Shown: positions 34,901-43,201 of the stretch, piece by piece
Layout: each line of letters starts with the position of its first letter
Numbering within the stretch: position 1 is the stretch's first letter
From: Streptomyces pristinaespiralis
GTDB lineage: Bacteria; Actinomycetota; Actinomycetes; Streptomycetales; Streptomycetaceae
Reading direction: 5' to 3'
Assembly: GCF_001278075.1 (NCBI RefSeq)
Contig: NZ_CP011340.1
Location: 1,240,001 to 1,304,000, forward strand
DNA: 64,000 nucleotides
Translations under genes and position numbers: made by a program
The notes under the pieces: generated by a model
The model's input: only the letters and a program-made list of their open reading frames with translations
What the model was told of the DNA's origin: nothing
Database searches by the model: none

Positions 34901-36118
34901 GCACGGGTCGTCGCCGGGAGCCGGTCCGTCGCTCGGACCGGGCGGAGCGGGTGACTCGCCGGGCGGCTCGGACGGCGAAGGGGACGGCGTGGGGCAGTCC
35001 GGCTCGGAGGGACCGGGATCGGGTGACGGATCGGGGGACGGGTCGGGCGAGGGGTCGGGGCTCGGGTCCGGCGAGGGATCGGGGGACGGATCGGGCGAGG
35101 GGTCCGGGGACGGATCGGGTGACGGCCCCGTACCGGGCACGCTCGGCCGCGGCCGGGGAGCGGGATCGCGGGTCGGCGAGGGGCCCGGCGACGGTGTGCC
35201 CCCCGGCGGCCCGATGATGATCTCGCCGCCGCCTCCTCCCCCGCCCTGCCCGCCGTCGCCGACCGGCCGCTCGGCCGGTGTGTCACCGCCGGCGCCCGGG
35301 CTGGCGGGGATCACGCCCCGGCCGTCGGCCACCGGGTGGACGCCCTTGCGGTAGAAGTCGAGCCAGGCGAGCACCGTGCGCAGGTATTCCTGCGAGTGGT
35401 TGTAGCTGAGGATCGCCCGGTCCAGGTGGGCCTTGACCGCGAGGCTGCGCCCGCCCGCGCAGAGGTAGCGGCCCGCGGCGAGCGCGGCGTCGTGGATGTT
35501 GTTGGGGTCCCGGCGGCCGTCTCCGTTCGCGTCCTGCCCCCAGTTCGCCCACGTGGACGGTATGAACTGCATCGGCCCCACCGCACGGTCGTACCGGATG
35601 TCGCCGTCCCAGGCGCCGTTGTCGGTGTCGGCGATGTGCGCGAAGCCGTTGCCGTCGAGGACCGGGCCGAGAATCGGCGTGAGCGTGGTGCCGGCGGCGT
35701 CGACACGGCCGCCGGAGGCCTGCCCGGACTCCACTTTGCCGATGGCGGCGAGCAGTTGCCACGGCAGTCGGCAGCCGGGGTCGCTGCGTCCGATCCGTGC
35801 CTCGGCGCCGCGGTAGGCGGCCAGGACGGTGGCCGGGATGCCCGACTCGGCGCGGACCGCGTCCACCGGCACGGCCGGGCCGGAGCCGGGTTCGCGCGCG
35901 GGCGGCACCGCCACGGGCAGTGGCGGCAGCTCGACGTGGTACGAGTCGTCGTTGGGCGTGACCGGCCATGTTCCGGTGTCCGCAGCGCTGTTGCCGTCGG
36001 CGACGGGAAGGGACGGTACGAGTCCGGGTGCCTGCGAGGCGGTGAGCGCCGTCATGGCGGCGACGGCGGCCGCGGTCCCGGCCAGCCCCCGGCGCAACCG
36101 GGTCCTGCCCGGCCTCAT
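34889..36118 (-). CDS. Secreted lytic transglycosylase with SPDP repeat tail
   Basis: A 409-residue exported protein. A signal peptide covers about residues 1-30. The MltB/SLT-like domain (about 85-265) has the catalytic Glu130 in IGKVESGQ and the signature GPMQFIPSTWANWGQDANGDG. After a glycine tract the C-terminus is a disordered proline-rich tail with nine SPDP repeats, possibly a wall-spanning linker. It cleaves peptidoglycan glycan strands. It is the last gene of the mce operon and its ATG overlaps the upstream stop (ATGA), so it is translated with the Mce-associated proteins. It may open the wall for the lipid-import machine; that is inference. Confidence 0.88.
   Translation of the reverse strand: MRPGRTRLRRGLAGTAAAVAAMTALTASQAPGLVPSLPVADGNSAADTGTWPVTPNDDSYHVELPPLPVAVPPAREPGSGPAVPVDAVRAESGIPATVLAAYRGAEARIGRSDPGCRLPWQLLAAIGKVESGQASGGRVDAAGTTLTPILGPVLDGNGFAHIADTDNGAWDGDIRYDRAVGPMQFIPSTWANWGQDANGDGRRDPNNIHDAALAAGRYLCAGGRSLAVKAHLDRAILSYNHSQEYLRTVLAWLDFYRKGVHPVADGRGVIPASPGAGGDTPAERPVGDGGQGGGGGGGEIIIGPPGGTPSPGPSPTRDPAPRPRPSVPGTGPSPDPSPDPSPDPSPDPSPDPSPDPSPDPSPDPSPDPGPSEPDCPTPSPSPSEPPGESPAPPGPSDGPAPGDDPCSPA
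35017..35126. repeat. Twelve-base coding minisatellite (SPDP repeats)
   Basis: About nine tandem copies of a 12-base unit of the form TCGGGSGASGGR on the plus strand, encoding Ser-Pro-Asp-Pro on the minus strand. Copies differ at wobble positions. Copy number is likely to vary between strains. Confidence 0.85.
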
Positions 36119-36864
36119 GAGCCGGATCCGAAGGTGTCGATGCCGGCGATGCGCCAGGTGCCGTCCTTGTGGACGGCGTCCACGGCGAGCATGGCGGCGG
36201 CGTACGTCGTCTCCTCCTTTGTCGCGGTGCGGGTGTTGCTCTGGTCGGCGTAGACGAGGACGCGGGCCCGGTCCTCGTCGATCTGTTCCACGCCGCTCCC
36301 GGTGACGGTGGTGGTCAGCACGAGCTTCTGCTTCGGGCCCTCCCTGACGACGGCCGCGAGCATCTCGCCGTGCTGCTGGACCGCCCGGCCGGTCAGGTGC
36401 CTCTTCGTGGCCTGGTCGAGGGCGGCCGCGTCGGCGAAGTTGTAGGAGAAGACGGCTTCGACGGCCGTGGTGACCTGTCCCTTGACCTCGCTGGTGCGGG
36501 CGATGTCGGTGAGGGCCGTGTTGCGCGCGGCGGGCCGGTCACGCAGGTCGGCGGCGCGGTCTGCGGCGAAGGCGGCGAAGCCGCCGAGGAGGACGGTCAG
36601 CACGGCCAGGACGGCCAGCGGCCCCGTGCGGCGGGCCCGCGCCCCGCGCGAGGGTGCTTCGCCCTCCGGTTCCGCGCTGCCCGTCGTCCCCCTGACGGCG
36701 GCGGCCGGCCGGCCGGCGGAGCGGGCGGGGGACCGCTCCCGGTCCTGGTCCTGATCGGTCGGCGTCGCACCGCCGGACGGCGGCGCGGCCGTGGGGGCCG
36801 CTGCGCGGGAGGCGGCGCCGGCCAGCCGGCGTTGCCTGTTGATGAGGTGCCGGGTCGTCGACAT
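36115..36864 (-). CDS. Mce-associated membrane protein (type B, distal copy)
   Basis: A 249-residue protein with a charged, disordered N-terminal 90 residues, one transmembrane helix (LAVLAVLTVLLGGFAAFAA) and an NTF2-like extracytoplasmic domain. The block NTALTDIARTSEVKGQVTTAVEAVFSYNFADAAAL resembles that of the protein encoded at 37481-38089, so the two are paralogues. Mce-associated (Mam) proteins stabilise mycobacterial Mce complexes. ATG 36864 has AGAGGA upstream and gives a sensible start; an ATG at 36939 is less likely. It is coupled to the transglycosylase. Confidence 0.82.
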   Translation of the reverse strand: MSTTRHLINRQRRLAGAASRAAAPTAAPPSGGATPTDQDQDRERSPARSAGRPAAAVRGTTGSAEPEGEAPSRGARARRTGPLAVLAVLTVLLGGFAAFAADRAADLRDRPAARNTALTDIARTSEVKGQVTTAVEAVFSYNFADAAALDQATKRHLTGRAVQQHGEMLAAVVREGPKQKLVLTTTVTGSGVEQIDEDRARVLVYADQSNTRTATKEETTYAAAMLAVDAVHKDGTWRIAGIDTFGSGS

Positions 36865-36884
36865 GTGGGGAGTCCTCTCGGTGG

Positions 36885-37412
36885 TTACTCGGCCGCGGTG
36901 TTGCCGACGGGTGCCTGGCCGAGGGCGCTGAGCTTCCATCCCTGCGGTGTGCGGGTCAGTTCGCCGAGCATCCGGCTCTCCTTGCGGGCCGGTTCGCCCT
37001 TGGGGGCGGTCACCGTGATCCGCAGGGCGACCATCACGCTCGCCCGGCCGGCCCTGTCGTCGAGCTCCGTCAACGCCGCCGAGAGCACCTTGGCGCTGGT
37101 GACCGTCCTCGCCTCCTGGATCTGCCGCTCGAACTCGCGGCGGCCGTCCACGAGTTGCCGGTGCAGGTCGCCGGTGGCTGAGTCCTCCCAGGTGTCGAGT
37201 CCGCCCTTGAGGTCCCGGTGGTCGAGGGTGTTCATGTTCTGTACGGCCTGCCGGCCGGCGGCCAGGGCGTCGTCGCGTTTCTGCGCGAAGGCCAGGGAGT
37301 CGTCGTGCGCGGCCCCGTACCAGGACCAGCCTCCCCAGCCGGCGAACGCGGCCGCCACGACGGTCAGCGCGAGAGCCGCAGCGACCACCGGGTTTCTCGT
37401 CGTCCGTGCCAT
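36885..37412 (-). CDS. Mce-associated membrane protein (type A, distal copy)
   Basis: A 175-residue single-pass protein. The N-terminal helix VVAAALALTVVAAAFAGWGGWSWY anchors an extracytoplasmic domain. SLAFAQKRDDALAAGRQAVQNMNTLD matches the segment SLAFAASRDEALAEGKRHVETLTSFD of the protein at 38118-38609, marking a paralogous pair. It ends LTRTPQGWKLSALGQAPVG, as does its paralogue. A role in assembly of the Mce complex is known for the family and inferred here. It lies 20 bases before the next gene of the operon. Confidence 0.85.
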   Translation of the reverse strand: MARTTRNPVVAAALALTVVAAAFAGWGGWSWYGAAHDDSLAFAQKRDDALAAGRQAVQNMNTLDHRDLKGGLDTWEDSATGDLHRQLVDGRREFERQIQEARTVTSAKVLSAALTELDDRAGRASVMVALRITVTAPKGEPARKESRMLGELTRTPQGWKLSALGQAPVGNTAAE

Positions 37413-37480
37413 GTGCCCCTCTTCCTTGTCTCTCGGTCCCCCGATGCCGGGTCCGGCACGGGCGAGCCGGCCCCCTGCTG

Positions 37481-38089
37481 TCACCGGGACGTGATGTCGA
37501 CGATCCGCCAGCGCCCGTCGTCGAGTTCGGCCGTGACGGACAACTGGGCGGGGGCGGTCGCGGGCGCTCCGCCCTCCCGCCGGGAGACCTGGTCGAGAAA
37601 GACCAGGAGCTGTGCGCTGCTGCCGTCGAGCCGGGTCACCCCGGCGCGTACGACATGGGTGGTGAGCGTCAGTTTCTGTTCGGCGGCGCGCTTCTCGACC
37701 TGGCCGAACAGCTCCGCGTACTGGCGGGCCGCCTTGCCGGCGAGCAGTTCACCCGCCGCCTCTCGGGTGGCCGCGGTGTCACCGGGGGTGTAGGAGAAGA
37801 CCGACGTCAGCGCGTTGCTGACGTCCCCGGTGACGCGCGCGGTGGCTTCGGTGTCGGTGAGCGCGCGGTTGTCCGCCGAAGGGGCTCCGGTCAGCTGGCC
37901 CGCCCTCAGGAGGAAGAGGCATCCGCCGATCAGCAGCGCGAGCGCCAGGGCGGCGACCGCCGGTGTGCGCCATCGTCGGTGTCCGGCGGGGCGGGCGCCT
38001 GCGGACGGACCGGCCGGGGGTTCGCTCTGCCCCACCGGCAGGTGGCTCGGTCCTGGGACCGCTGTGACGACGTCCTCGCCGGTGCTCAT
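37481..38089 (-). CDS. Mce-associated membrane protein (type B, proximal copy)
   Basis: A 202-residue protein: a cytoplasmic Pro-rich tail (1-40), a transmembrane helix (TPAVAALALALLIGGCLFLL) and an NTF2-like domain beginning NRALTDTEATARVTGDVSNALTSVFSYTPGD. The arrangement and the VFSY segment match the protein at 36115-36864. It closes with DGRWRIVDITSR. The ATG at 38089 opens a typical start. It is 28 bases downstream of the type A copy and 68 bases upstream of the next type A copy, giving an A-B-A-B order. Confidence 0.85.
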   Translation of the reverse strand: MSTGEDVVTAVPGPSHLPVGQSEPPAGPSAGARPAGHRRWRTPAVAALALALLIGGCLFLLRAGQLTGAPSADNRALTDTEATARVTGDVSNALTSVFSYTPGDTAATREAAGELLAGKAARQYAELFGQVEKRAAEQKLTLTTHVVRAGVTRLDGSSAQLLVFLDQVSRREGGAPATAPAQLSVTAELDDGRWRIVDITSR

Positions 38090-38117
38090 GACCGCTCCCG
38101 CCTCCTCGCCCCGCACG

Positions 38118-38609
38118 TCACACCCCTCCGACCGGGACCGCCGCCAGGGACCGGACCTTCCAGCCGTCGGCGGTGCGGGCGAGGGTGGCCTCCAGCCGCT
38201 TGCGTTCGGTGTTCGGCGCTCCGCCGCCGGCCGCGGCCGTCTCCACCTCGACGGTGGCGATCAGTTCGGCGGTGCCGGTCCGGTCGTCCAGCGCGGTCAG
38301 GGCCGCGTCGGTGATCTCGGCGCGCGTCGTGGGGCCCTCCTTGGTCCTCGCCGCTCGCAGTTCCTCGCGCAGCGGTCCGGTGGAGGCGTCCAGCCATTGC
38401 CGGAATCCCGTTCCCGGCTTCCGGCCGTCGAAGCTGGTGAGGGTCTCGACGTGCCGCTTCCCTTCGGCGAGGGCCTCGTCGCGGGAGGCGGCGAAGGCCA
38501 GCGACTCGTCGCCGTCGGCCTGCGCGTAGCTCCAGCCGCCGAACGCGCAGAAGATCAGGGCCAGTACGGCCGAGGTCCGGACGGCGAGTGCCGCTCTGTC
38601 TGTCCTCAC
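38118..38609 (-). CDS. Mce-associated membrane protein (type A, proximal copy)
   Basis: A 163-residue single-pass protein (helix TSAVLALIFCAFGGWSYA) with the segment SLAFAASRDEALAEGKRHVETLTSFD shared with the product of 36885-37412. It starts at GTG 38609, overlapping the stop of the sixth MCE gene by four bases (GTGA), so it belongs to the same transcript. Function is inferred from the Mam family: a periplasmic-side accessory of the Mce transporter. Confidence 0.85.
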   Translation of the reverse strand: MRTDRAALAVRTSAVLALIFCAFGGWSYAQADGDESLAFAASRDEALAEGKRHVETLTSFDGRKPGTGFRQWLDASTGPLREELRAARTKEGPTTRAEITDAALTALDDRTGTAELIATVEVETAAAGGGAPNTERKRLEATLARTADGWKVRSLAAVPVGGV

Positions 38610-39877
38610 GGCGCGACCTCCAGTCCCAGCAGTCCGCCCATGCCGGAGGCCGAGCCGGTCAGCGGCGGCAGGCCGAGCGCGCCGGGCAGCGTCGCGGTTC
38701 TGCCGCCGCCGGTGCCCTGACCGGACGGCGAGGACGCCGTGCCTGGGCGTGCGGGCTCGGGCACCGGTCCGCCGGTGGGCGCGTTCGCGCTGCCGCGGAC
38801 GTTCTTGCCGCTGCTCGGTGGTGAGGTGCAGCGCGCGGCGGTGTTCGTGGCGGTGGCGGGCGAGACGTCGAGGCCGTTGCGGTAGACGGTGGAGCCGTAG
38901 CCGTCGGTGCAGGGCAGCGGTTCGAAGAAGGTGACCGACATGCCGAACCGTGCTCCCTCGGTGGTGACGGCGGTGGCTCCCGCGGCGGCGACCGCCGGTA
39001 GTTTCACCAGCAGTTCCTCGATGCCGTTCTGCCGGGTGACGGCCACCTCGGAGGTGGTGAGGAGGTTGGCCACGACGACGCCGAAGGCCGGGTCGAGGTC
39101 GCGGAGCAGTCCGCTGATCTGCCCGGCGGCACCGGGCGCGGCGGCGATGAGTTCGCGCAGGTCGGTGTCGGAGGACTTCAGTTGGGCCGCGAGTTCCCTG
39201 GCGCCGCCCGCGAAGTCCTTGAGTGCCCTGCCGTGTTCAATCTGGGTGCGCAGTACGGTCTCCCCTTCGATCATCAGCCGGGTGTTGACGGGCAGTGCCT
39301 CGTCGGCGGCGAGGACGAACTCGTTGCCGCCCTCGAGCAGCACCTGGAGGTCGTCGCCGCGGCCGTTCAGCGCCGTGCCGAACTCGTCGACGACCGTGCG
39401 CAGGGACTCCAGGTCGACCGAGGAGGCGAGGTCGTCGACGCCGGTGAGGACGTCCGTGACGGGTGCGGGCAGCCGGGTGGAGGCGCGGGCGATGACCGAG
39501 CCGTCCTCGAGGTAGGGGGCGTCGTCGCTCGCCGGCCGCAGGTCGATGTACTGCTCGCCCACGGCGGAGAGATTGGCGACGACGGCTTCGAGGTCGGCGG
39601 GGATGCGCGGGGCGTCGTCCTTGATCCGCAGTTCGGCCTCCACGCCGTCCGCAGTGAGCTCGATGTCGCCGACGCGACCGACGGACACTCCCCGGTACGT
39701 CACGTTGGAGTGGGTGAACAGGCCGCCGGTCTGCGCCAGTCGCACCTTCACGGTGTAGTGGTCGCGCATGCCGACCAGGTGGCCGAGGTCGGCGTAGCGG
39801 ACACCGACGAAGCCCAGGACCAGGACGGCGATGACCAGGAACGCGATGTTCTTGAGGCGGATCGCGGTCGTCAGCAT
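38606..39877 (-). CDS. MCE-family protein, sixth in operon (MceF-like)
   Basis: A 423-residue protein with one N-terminal membrane helix (IAFLVIAVLVLGFVGVRY), the MCE domain (about 38-115: YTVKVRLAQTGGLFTHSNVTYRGVSVGRVGDI) and a long helical region that in Mce complexes builds the hydrophobic tunnel. The C-terminal 90 residues are Pro/Ser/Gly-rich and disordered. The start ATG overlaps the upstream stop by one base. Two Cys (PCTDGYGS; AARCTSP) may form a disulfide. It is part of the hetero-hexameric lipid channel. Confidence 0.92.
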   Translation of the reverse strand: MLTTAIRLKNIAFLVIAVLVLGFVGVRYADLGHLVGMRDHYTVKVRLAQTGGLFTHSNVTYRGVSVGRVGDIELTADGVEAELRIKDDAPRIPADLEAVVANLSAVGEQYIDLRPASDDAPYLEDGSVIARASTRLPAPVTDVLTGVDDLASSVDLESLRTVVDEFGTALNGRGDDLQVLLEGGNEFVLAADEALPVNTRLMIEGETVLRTQIEHGRALKDFAGGARELAAQLKSSDTDLRELIAAAPGAAGQISGLLRDLDPAFGVVVANLLTTSEVAVTRQNGIEELLVKLPAVAAAGATAVTTEGARFGMSVTFFEPLPCTDGYGSTVYRNGLDVSPATATNTAARCTSPPSSGKNVRGSANAPTGGPVPEPARPGTASSPSGQGTGGGRTATLPGALGLPPLTGSASGMGGLLGLEVAP

Positions 39878-41055
39878 CAGCGGTTCCCTCCGCCCCGGCC
39901 GATGGTGCCGGTGACAGCGGGGAGAGGGAGCGGCGCGGTGCCCCTGGCCCGCGCGGCTGCCGGCTCCTCGTCGTCGGGCACGAACTCGGGGATGATCGTC
40001 GTGCCGGGTGCGGCGGTCACGTCGAGGTAGACGTTGAGGTAGTCGCCCTTCACGCCGCGCAGCACCTCGTCGGTGAACGGGTAGGTGAGCAGCACCTGGA
40101 GGGAGTCCGGCAGGTCCTGGCCGGAGTCGGCGAGCGCCTTGAGGGTCGGCGCGAGGGCCTTCAGGCTCGCGATGGTGTCGGCCTTGGACTTGTCGATGGT
40201 GTCGACGGCGACGGTGGACAGGGTGCCGAGGGCCCGCAGCATCGTGAGCAGCGAACCGCGCTGTTCCTCCAGCACCTTCAGTCCCGGGCTCAGACCGGTG
40301 AGGACGGTGCCGACCTGCTGCTTGCGGGTGGCGAGGGTGGCGGCGAGCCGGTTCACCCCGTCGAGGGCGGCGGTGATGTTGTCCTTGTTGTCGTCGAGGC
40401 TGGTGACGAGTGTGTCGAGGCGCTTCAGGAGAGCGCGGACCTTCGGTTCACGGCCGCCGATCGCCTTGTTGAGCTCGGTGGCGATGGTCTTGATCTGGTT
40501 GACGCCGCCGCCGTTGAGCAGCAGTGACAGCGCGCCGAAGACCTCTTCCACCTCGGGGTTGCGGTTGGTGCGGCTCATCGGGATGGCCGCGCCGTCGGCG
40601 AGGGTGCCCTGTGCCGCCCCGGCCTTGGCGGGCGGGGTGAGCTGGATGTACTTCTCGCCGAGGAGGCTGGACTGTTCCAGGTGGGCGTAGGCGTTCGCGG
40701 GCAGCTTGACGTCTCCGGCGACCCGCATGGTGACCTTCGCCGACCAGTCGTCCCGGTTGAGCGTGATCTTGGTGACGCGGCCCACGGCCACGTCGTTCAC
40801 CTTCACCGACGACTGGGGGACGAGGCTGAGCACATCGGCGAACTCGGCGGTGATCTCGTACGGGTCGCCGCCGAGGTCGGCGCCGCCGGGCAGGGGCAGT
40901 TGCTCGATCCCGGAGAGCTCGGGCACCGAGCAGCCGGCCGCCGAGAGGGTGAGGCCGAGCGTCAGCGCGAGGGTGACGGCGCCGCGCCGGCGGAAGGTCC
41001 GCGCGGCGGCCGGGCGGGCGGCCGGACCGGTCGCCACGGTTCGGGTGCCGTTCAA
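39877..41055 (-). CDS. MCE-family lipoprotein, fifth in operon (MceE-like)
   Basis: A 392-residue MCE protein made as a lipoprotein: a basic N-region, then LALTLGLTLSAAGCS with the lipidated Cys at residue 42. The MCE domain follows (YEITAEFADVLSLVPQSSVKVNDVAVGRVTKI) and then long helices. The fifth MCE gene is a lipoprotein in mycobacterial operons as well (LprK/LprN). The start is TTG 41055 with AAGGGGGAG upstream, overlapping the previous stop as TTGA; no ATG or GTG is better placed. Confidence 0.91.
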   Translation of the reverse strand: MNGTRTVATGPAARPAAARTFRRRGAVTLALTLGLTLSAAGCSVPELSGIEQLPLPGGADLGGDPYEITAEFADVLSLVPQSSVKVNDVAVGRVTKITLNRDDWSAKVTMRVAGDVKLPANAYAHLEQSSLLGEKYIQLTPPAKAGAAQGTLADGAAIPMSRTNRNPEVEEVFGALSLLLNGGGVNQIKTIATELNKAIGGREPKVRALLKRLDTLVTSLDDNKDNITAALDGVNRLAATLATRKQQVGTVLTGLSPGLKVLEEQRGSLLTMLRALGTLSTVAVDTIDKSKADTIASLKALAPTLKALADSGQDLPDSLQVLLTYPFTDEVLRGVKGDYLNVYLDVTAAPGTTIIPEFVPDDEEPAAARARGTAPLPLPAVTGTIGRGGGNR

Positions 41056-42161
41056 CGGGACTCCCCCTTCCGGTTCTCCGGGGTGCCGTAGACCGTGCCG
41101 ACCGGCGGCAGCGGCAGGACAGGCAGTGCTTTTCGCCGTGAGCCGTCCACCGGAACGAGTCCGGCCGTGGAAACGGTGTCGGGCGGGACGGTGATCTCGG
41201 GGCCGTAGCTGAGTTCGTTGATGTCGGCGCGGCCGTTGAGGGTGCGGTTGACCGGGTCGTAGGCGCTCAGCGCGTTGCCCGCGGCGAGCGGGGCGGTGTC
41301 CATGGCCTCGGCGAGGGAGGCCCGCTGGTCGACCAGGGTCCGGGTGAGGGGTACGAGGGCGTCGACGTTCTTCTTCAGGCTGCCGCGGTTGTCCTGGATG
41401 AAGCCCTTGACCTGGCCCAGCGCCGTGCCGAGTTCCTTGAGCGCGGCGCCGAGATTCTCCTTGTCCTCGGCCAGGAACCCGGTGACGGAGGCCAGTTGCT
41501 TCTCCGCCTTGGCGACGTTGCCGTCGTTCTTCTTCAGCATGGCGGTGAAGGACTGGAGGTAGGAGAGGGTGGCGAACAGGTCGCCGCTGCTGCCGTCGAG
41601 GGTCTTGGCGGCCTTGCCGAACTGCTCGATGGAGTCGCCGATGGCCTTGCCGTTGCCCTCGAGGTTGGCCGCGCCGGTGTCGAGGAGGCCGGCGAGCGCA
41701 CCGTCGGCGCCCGCGCCCTCGGGGCCGAGGGCCGTGCTGAGTTCGGTGATCGACGCGTACAGCTGGTCGACCTCGAGGGGCATCGCGTTCCTCTCGGCGG
41801 GAAGCACCGCGCCGTCCTTGATCCGTTCGCCGCCGGTGTACGCGGGGGCGAGCTGGATGTAGCGGTCGGCGACGACGCTCGGTGCCACCACGACGGCGTG
41901 CGCGTCCTTCGGGACGTCGACGTCCTCGTCGAGCAGCAGGGTGACCCTCACCTTGTCGCCCTCGGGCCGCACGGTGTCCACGGTGCCGACCTTCACTCCG
42001 AGGACGCGCAGGTCGGAGCCTTCGTAGACACCGGTGGCCCGTTCGAAGTAGGCGGTGATCCGGGTCGTTCCCGACTCCTTGAGGGCCATGGCCCCGGACG
42101 TCCCGGCGACGGCCACGACGGCAAGGCCCGCGCCGATCCCCACGATGCGCTTGAGGTTCAC
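41052..42161 (-). CDS. MCE-family protein, fourth in operon (MceD-like)
   Basis: A 369-residue protein starting at GTG 42161 inside the previous stop. Helix IVGIGAGLAVVAVAGTSGAMAL anchors it. The MCE domain reads ITAYFERATGVYEGSDLRVLGVKVGTVDTV, then VVVAPSVVADRYIQLAP. The following region is heptad-rich with repeated AxxLxxL and Lys/Asp helices, as in tunnel-forming segments. It is translationally coupled to both neighbours. Confidence 0.92.
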   Translation of the reverse strand: MNLKRIVGIGAGLAVVAVAGTSGAMALKESGTTRITAYFERATGVYEGSDLRVLGVKVGTVDTVRPEGDKVRVTLLLDEDVDVPKDAHAVVVAPSVVADRYIQLAPAYTGGERIKDGAVLPAERNAMPLEVDQLYASITELSTALGPEGAGADGALAGLLDTGAANLEGNGKAIGDSIEQFGKAAKTLDGSSGDLFATLSYLQSFTAMLKKNDGNVAKAEKQLASVTGFLAEDKENLGAALKELGTALGQVKGFIQDNRGSLKKNVDALVPLTRTLVDQRASLAEAMDTAPLAAGNALSAYDPVNRTLNGRADINELSYGPEITVPPDTVSTAGLVPVDGSRRKALPVLPLPPVGTVYGTPENRKGESR

Positions 42162-43201
42162 GATCCTCCGCCCTTCGCGGTCGGCTTCGGGGGCATGCAG
42201 CCGGTGTCCGGCGGTGTGCCGGCCGGGAGGTAGTTCCGGGGGACGAGGCCGCAGACGTAGGTGTCGAACCAGCGGCCGTTGCCGAGGGTGTTGCCGACGA
42301 GCCGGTAGTACGGCCCGGCGAGGGCAAGGGTCCGGTCGAGCTGCTTCCGGTTCTTCAGCAGGACGGCGGTGACCTTGCCGAGCGCGTCGAGGGTCGGTTT
42401 CAGCTGCCGTTTGTTGTCCTGGACGACTCCGCCGAGCTGGATGCCGAGGCTCTTGGTGCCGGTGAGCAGCGCGTGGATGGCGTCGCGTCTGGCCCTGATC
42501 TCGCCGAGGAGGTCGTTGCCGTCCTCCAGCAGCAGCTCGAAGCTGCTCTTCTTCCCGTCGAGGGTCCTGGTGAGCTGCTTGCTGCCCTTGAGCAGTTCGG
42601 CGAGCTGCGCGTCGCGTTCGGACACGGATCTCGACAGGGCGGAGAGGCCGGTCGCCGCGTTGCGGACGTTCGGCGGGGAGTCCTTGAAGGTATCGGTGAT
42701 CGTCCGGAAGCTCTCGGCGAGCTTCTCCGTGTCGATCTTGCCGATGGTCTCGCCGAGCCCGTTGAAGGCCTGGGTGACGTCGAACGGCGAGGTGGTGCGG
42801 CTGCTGGGGATGGGTTCGGCGGGGTCCTGGCCGCGGGTGCCGAGCGGGTCGACGGCGAGGTACTTGTCGCCGAGGAGGGTCTTGATGGCGATGGCGACGG
42901 TGCTGGAGTCGCCGATCCAGGCGTCCCGTACCTTGAAGTCGACCCTGACCCTGGCCCCGGCGAGAGCGACGGCGGTGACTTCGCCGACCTTGACGCCGGC
43001 GATGCGCACCTCGTCGCCCTCGTCCAGCCCCGCCGCTTCCGTGAAGTCGGCTCTGTAGGTGGTGCCGCCGCCGACGAAGGGCAGGGCGTCGGCCTTGTAG
43101 GCGGCGATGCCGAGCAGCGCGAGAACGAGGAGGCCGACGAGGGCGACGGCGACGGGGCTGCGTTCCTTCGCGGACCGCGGGCGGAAGCGGAAACGGCTCA
43201 T
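42158..43201 (-). CDS. MCE-family protein, third in operon (MceC-like)
   Basis: A 347-residue protein with membrane helix PVAVALVGLLVLALLGIAAYKA (about 15-36) and the MCE domain YRADFTEAAGLDEGDEVRIAGVKVGEVTAV, then IKTLLGDKYLAV. The helical part is followed by a short C-terminus with two Cys (YVCGLVPRNYL; TGCMPPK). The ATG at 43201 overlaps the upstream stop as ATGA; the longer in-frame extension upstream has no ribosome-binding site and lies in the previous gene. Confidence 0.92.
   Translation of the reverse strand: MSRFRFRPRSAKERSPVAVALVGLLVLALLGIAAYKADALPFVGGGTTYRADFTEAAGLDEGDEVRIAGVKVGEVTAVALAGARVRVDFKVRDAWIGDSSTVAIAIKTLLGDKYLAVDPLGTRGQDPAEPIPSSRTTSPFDVTQAFNGLGETIGKIDTEKLAESFRTITDTFKDSPPNVRNAATGLSALSRSVSERDAQLAELLKGSKQLTRTLDGKKSSFELLLEDGNDLLGEIRARRDAIHALLTGTKSLGIQLGGVVQDNKRQLKPTLDALGKVTAVLLKNRKQLDRTLALAGPYYRLVGNTLGNGRWFDTYVCGLVPRNYLPAGTPPDTGCMPPKPTAKGGGS

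Noticed and set aside
35017..35126. Regular repeats that could be mistaken for a CRISPR array
   Set aside because: The 12-base units are contiguous, without spacers, and are in-frame coding sequence for SPDP repeats.
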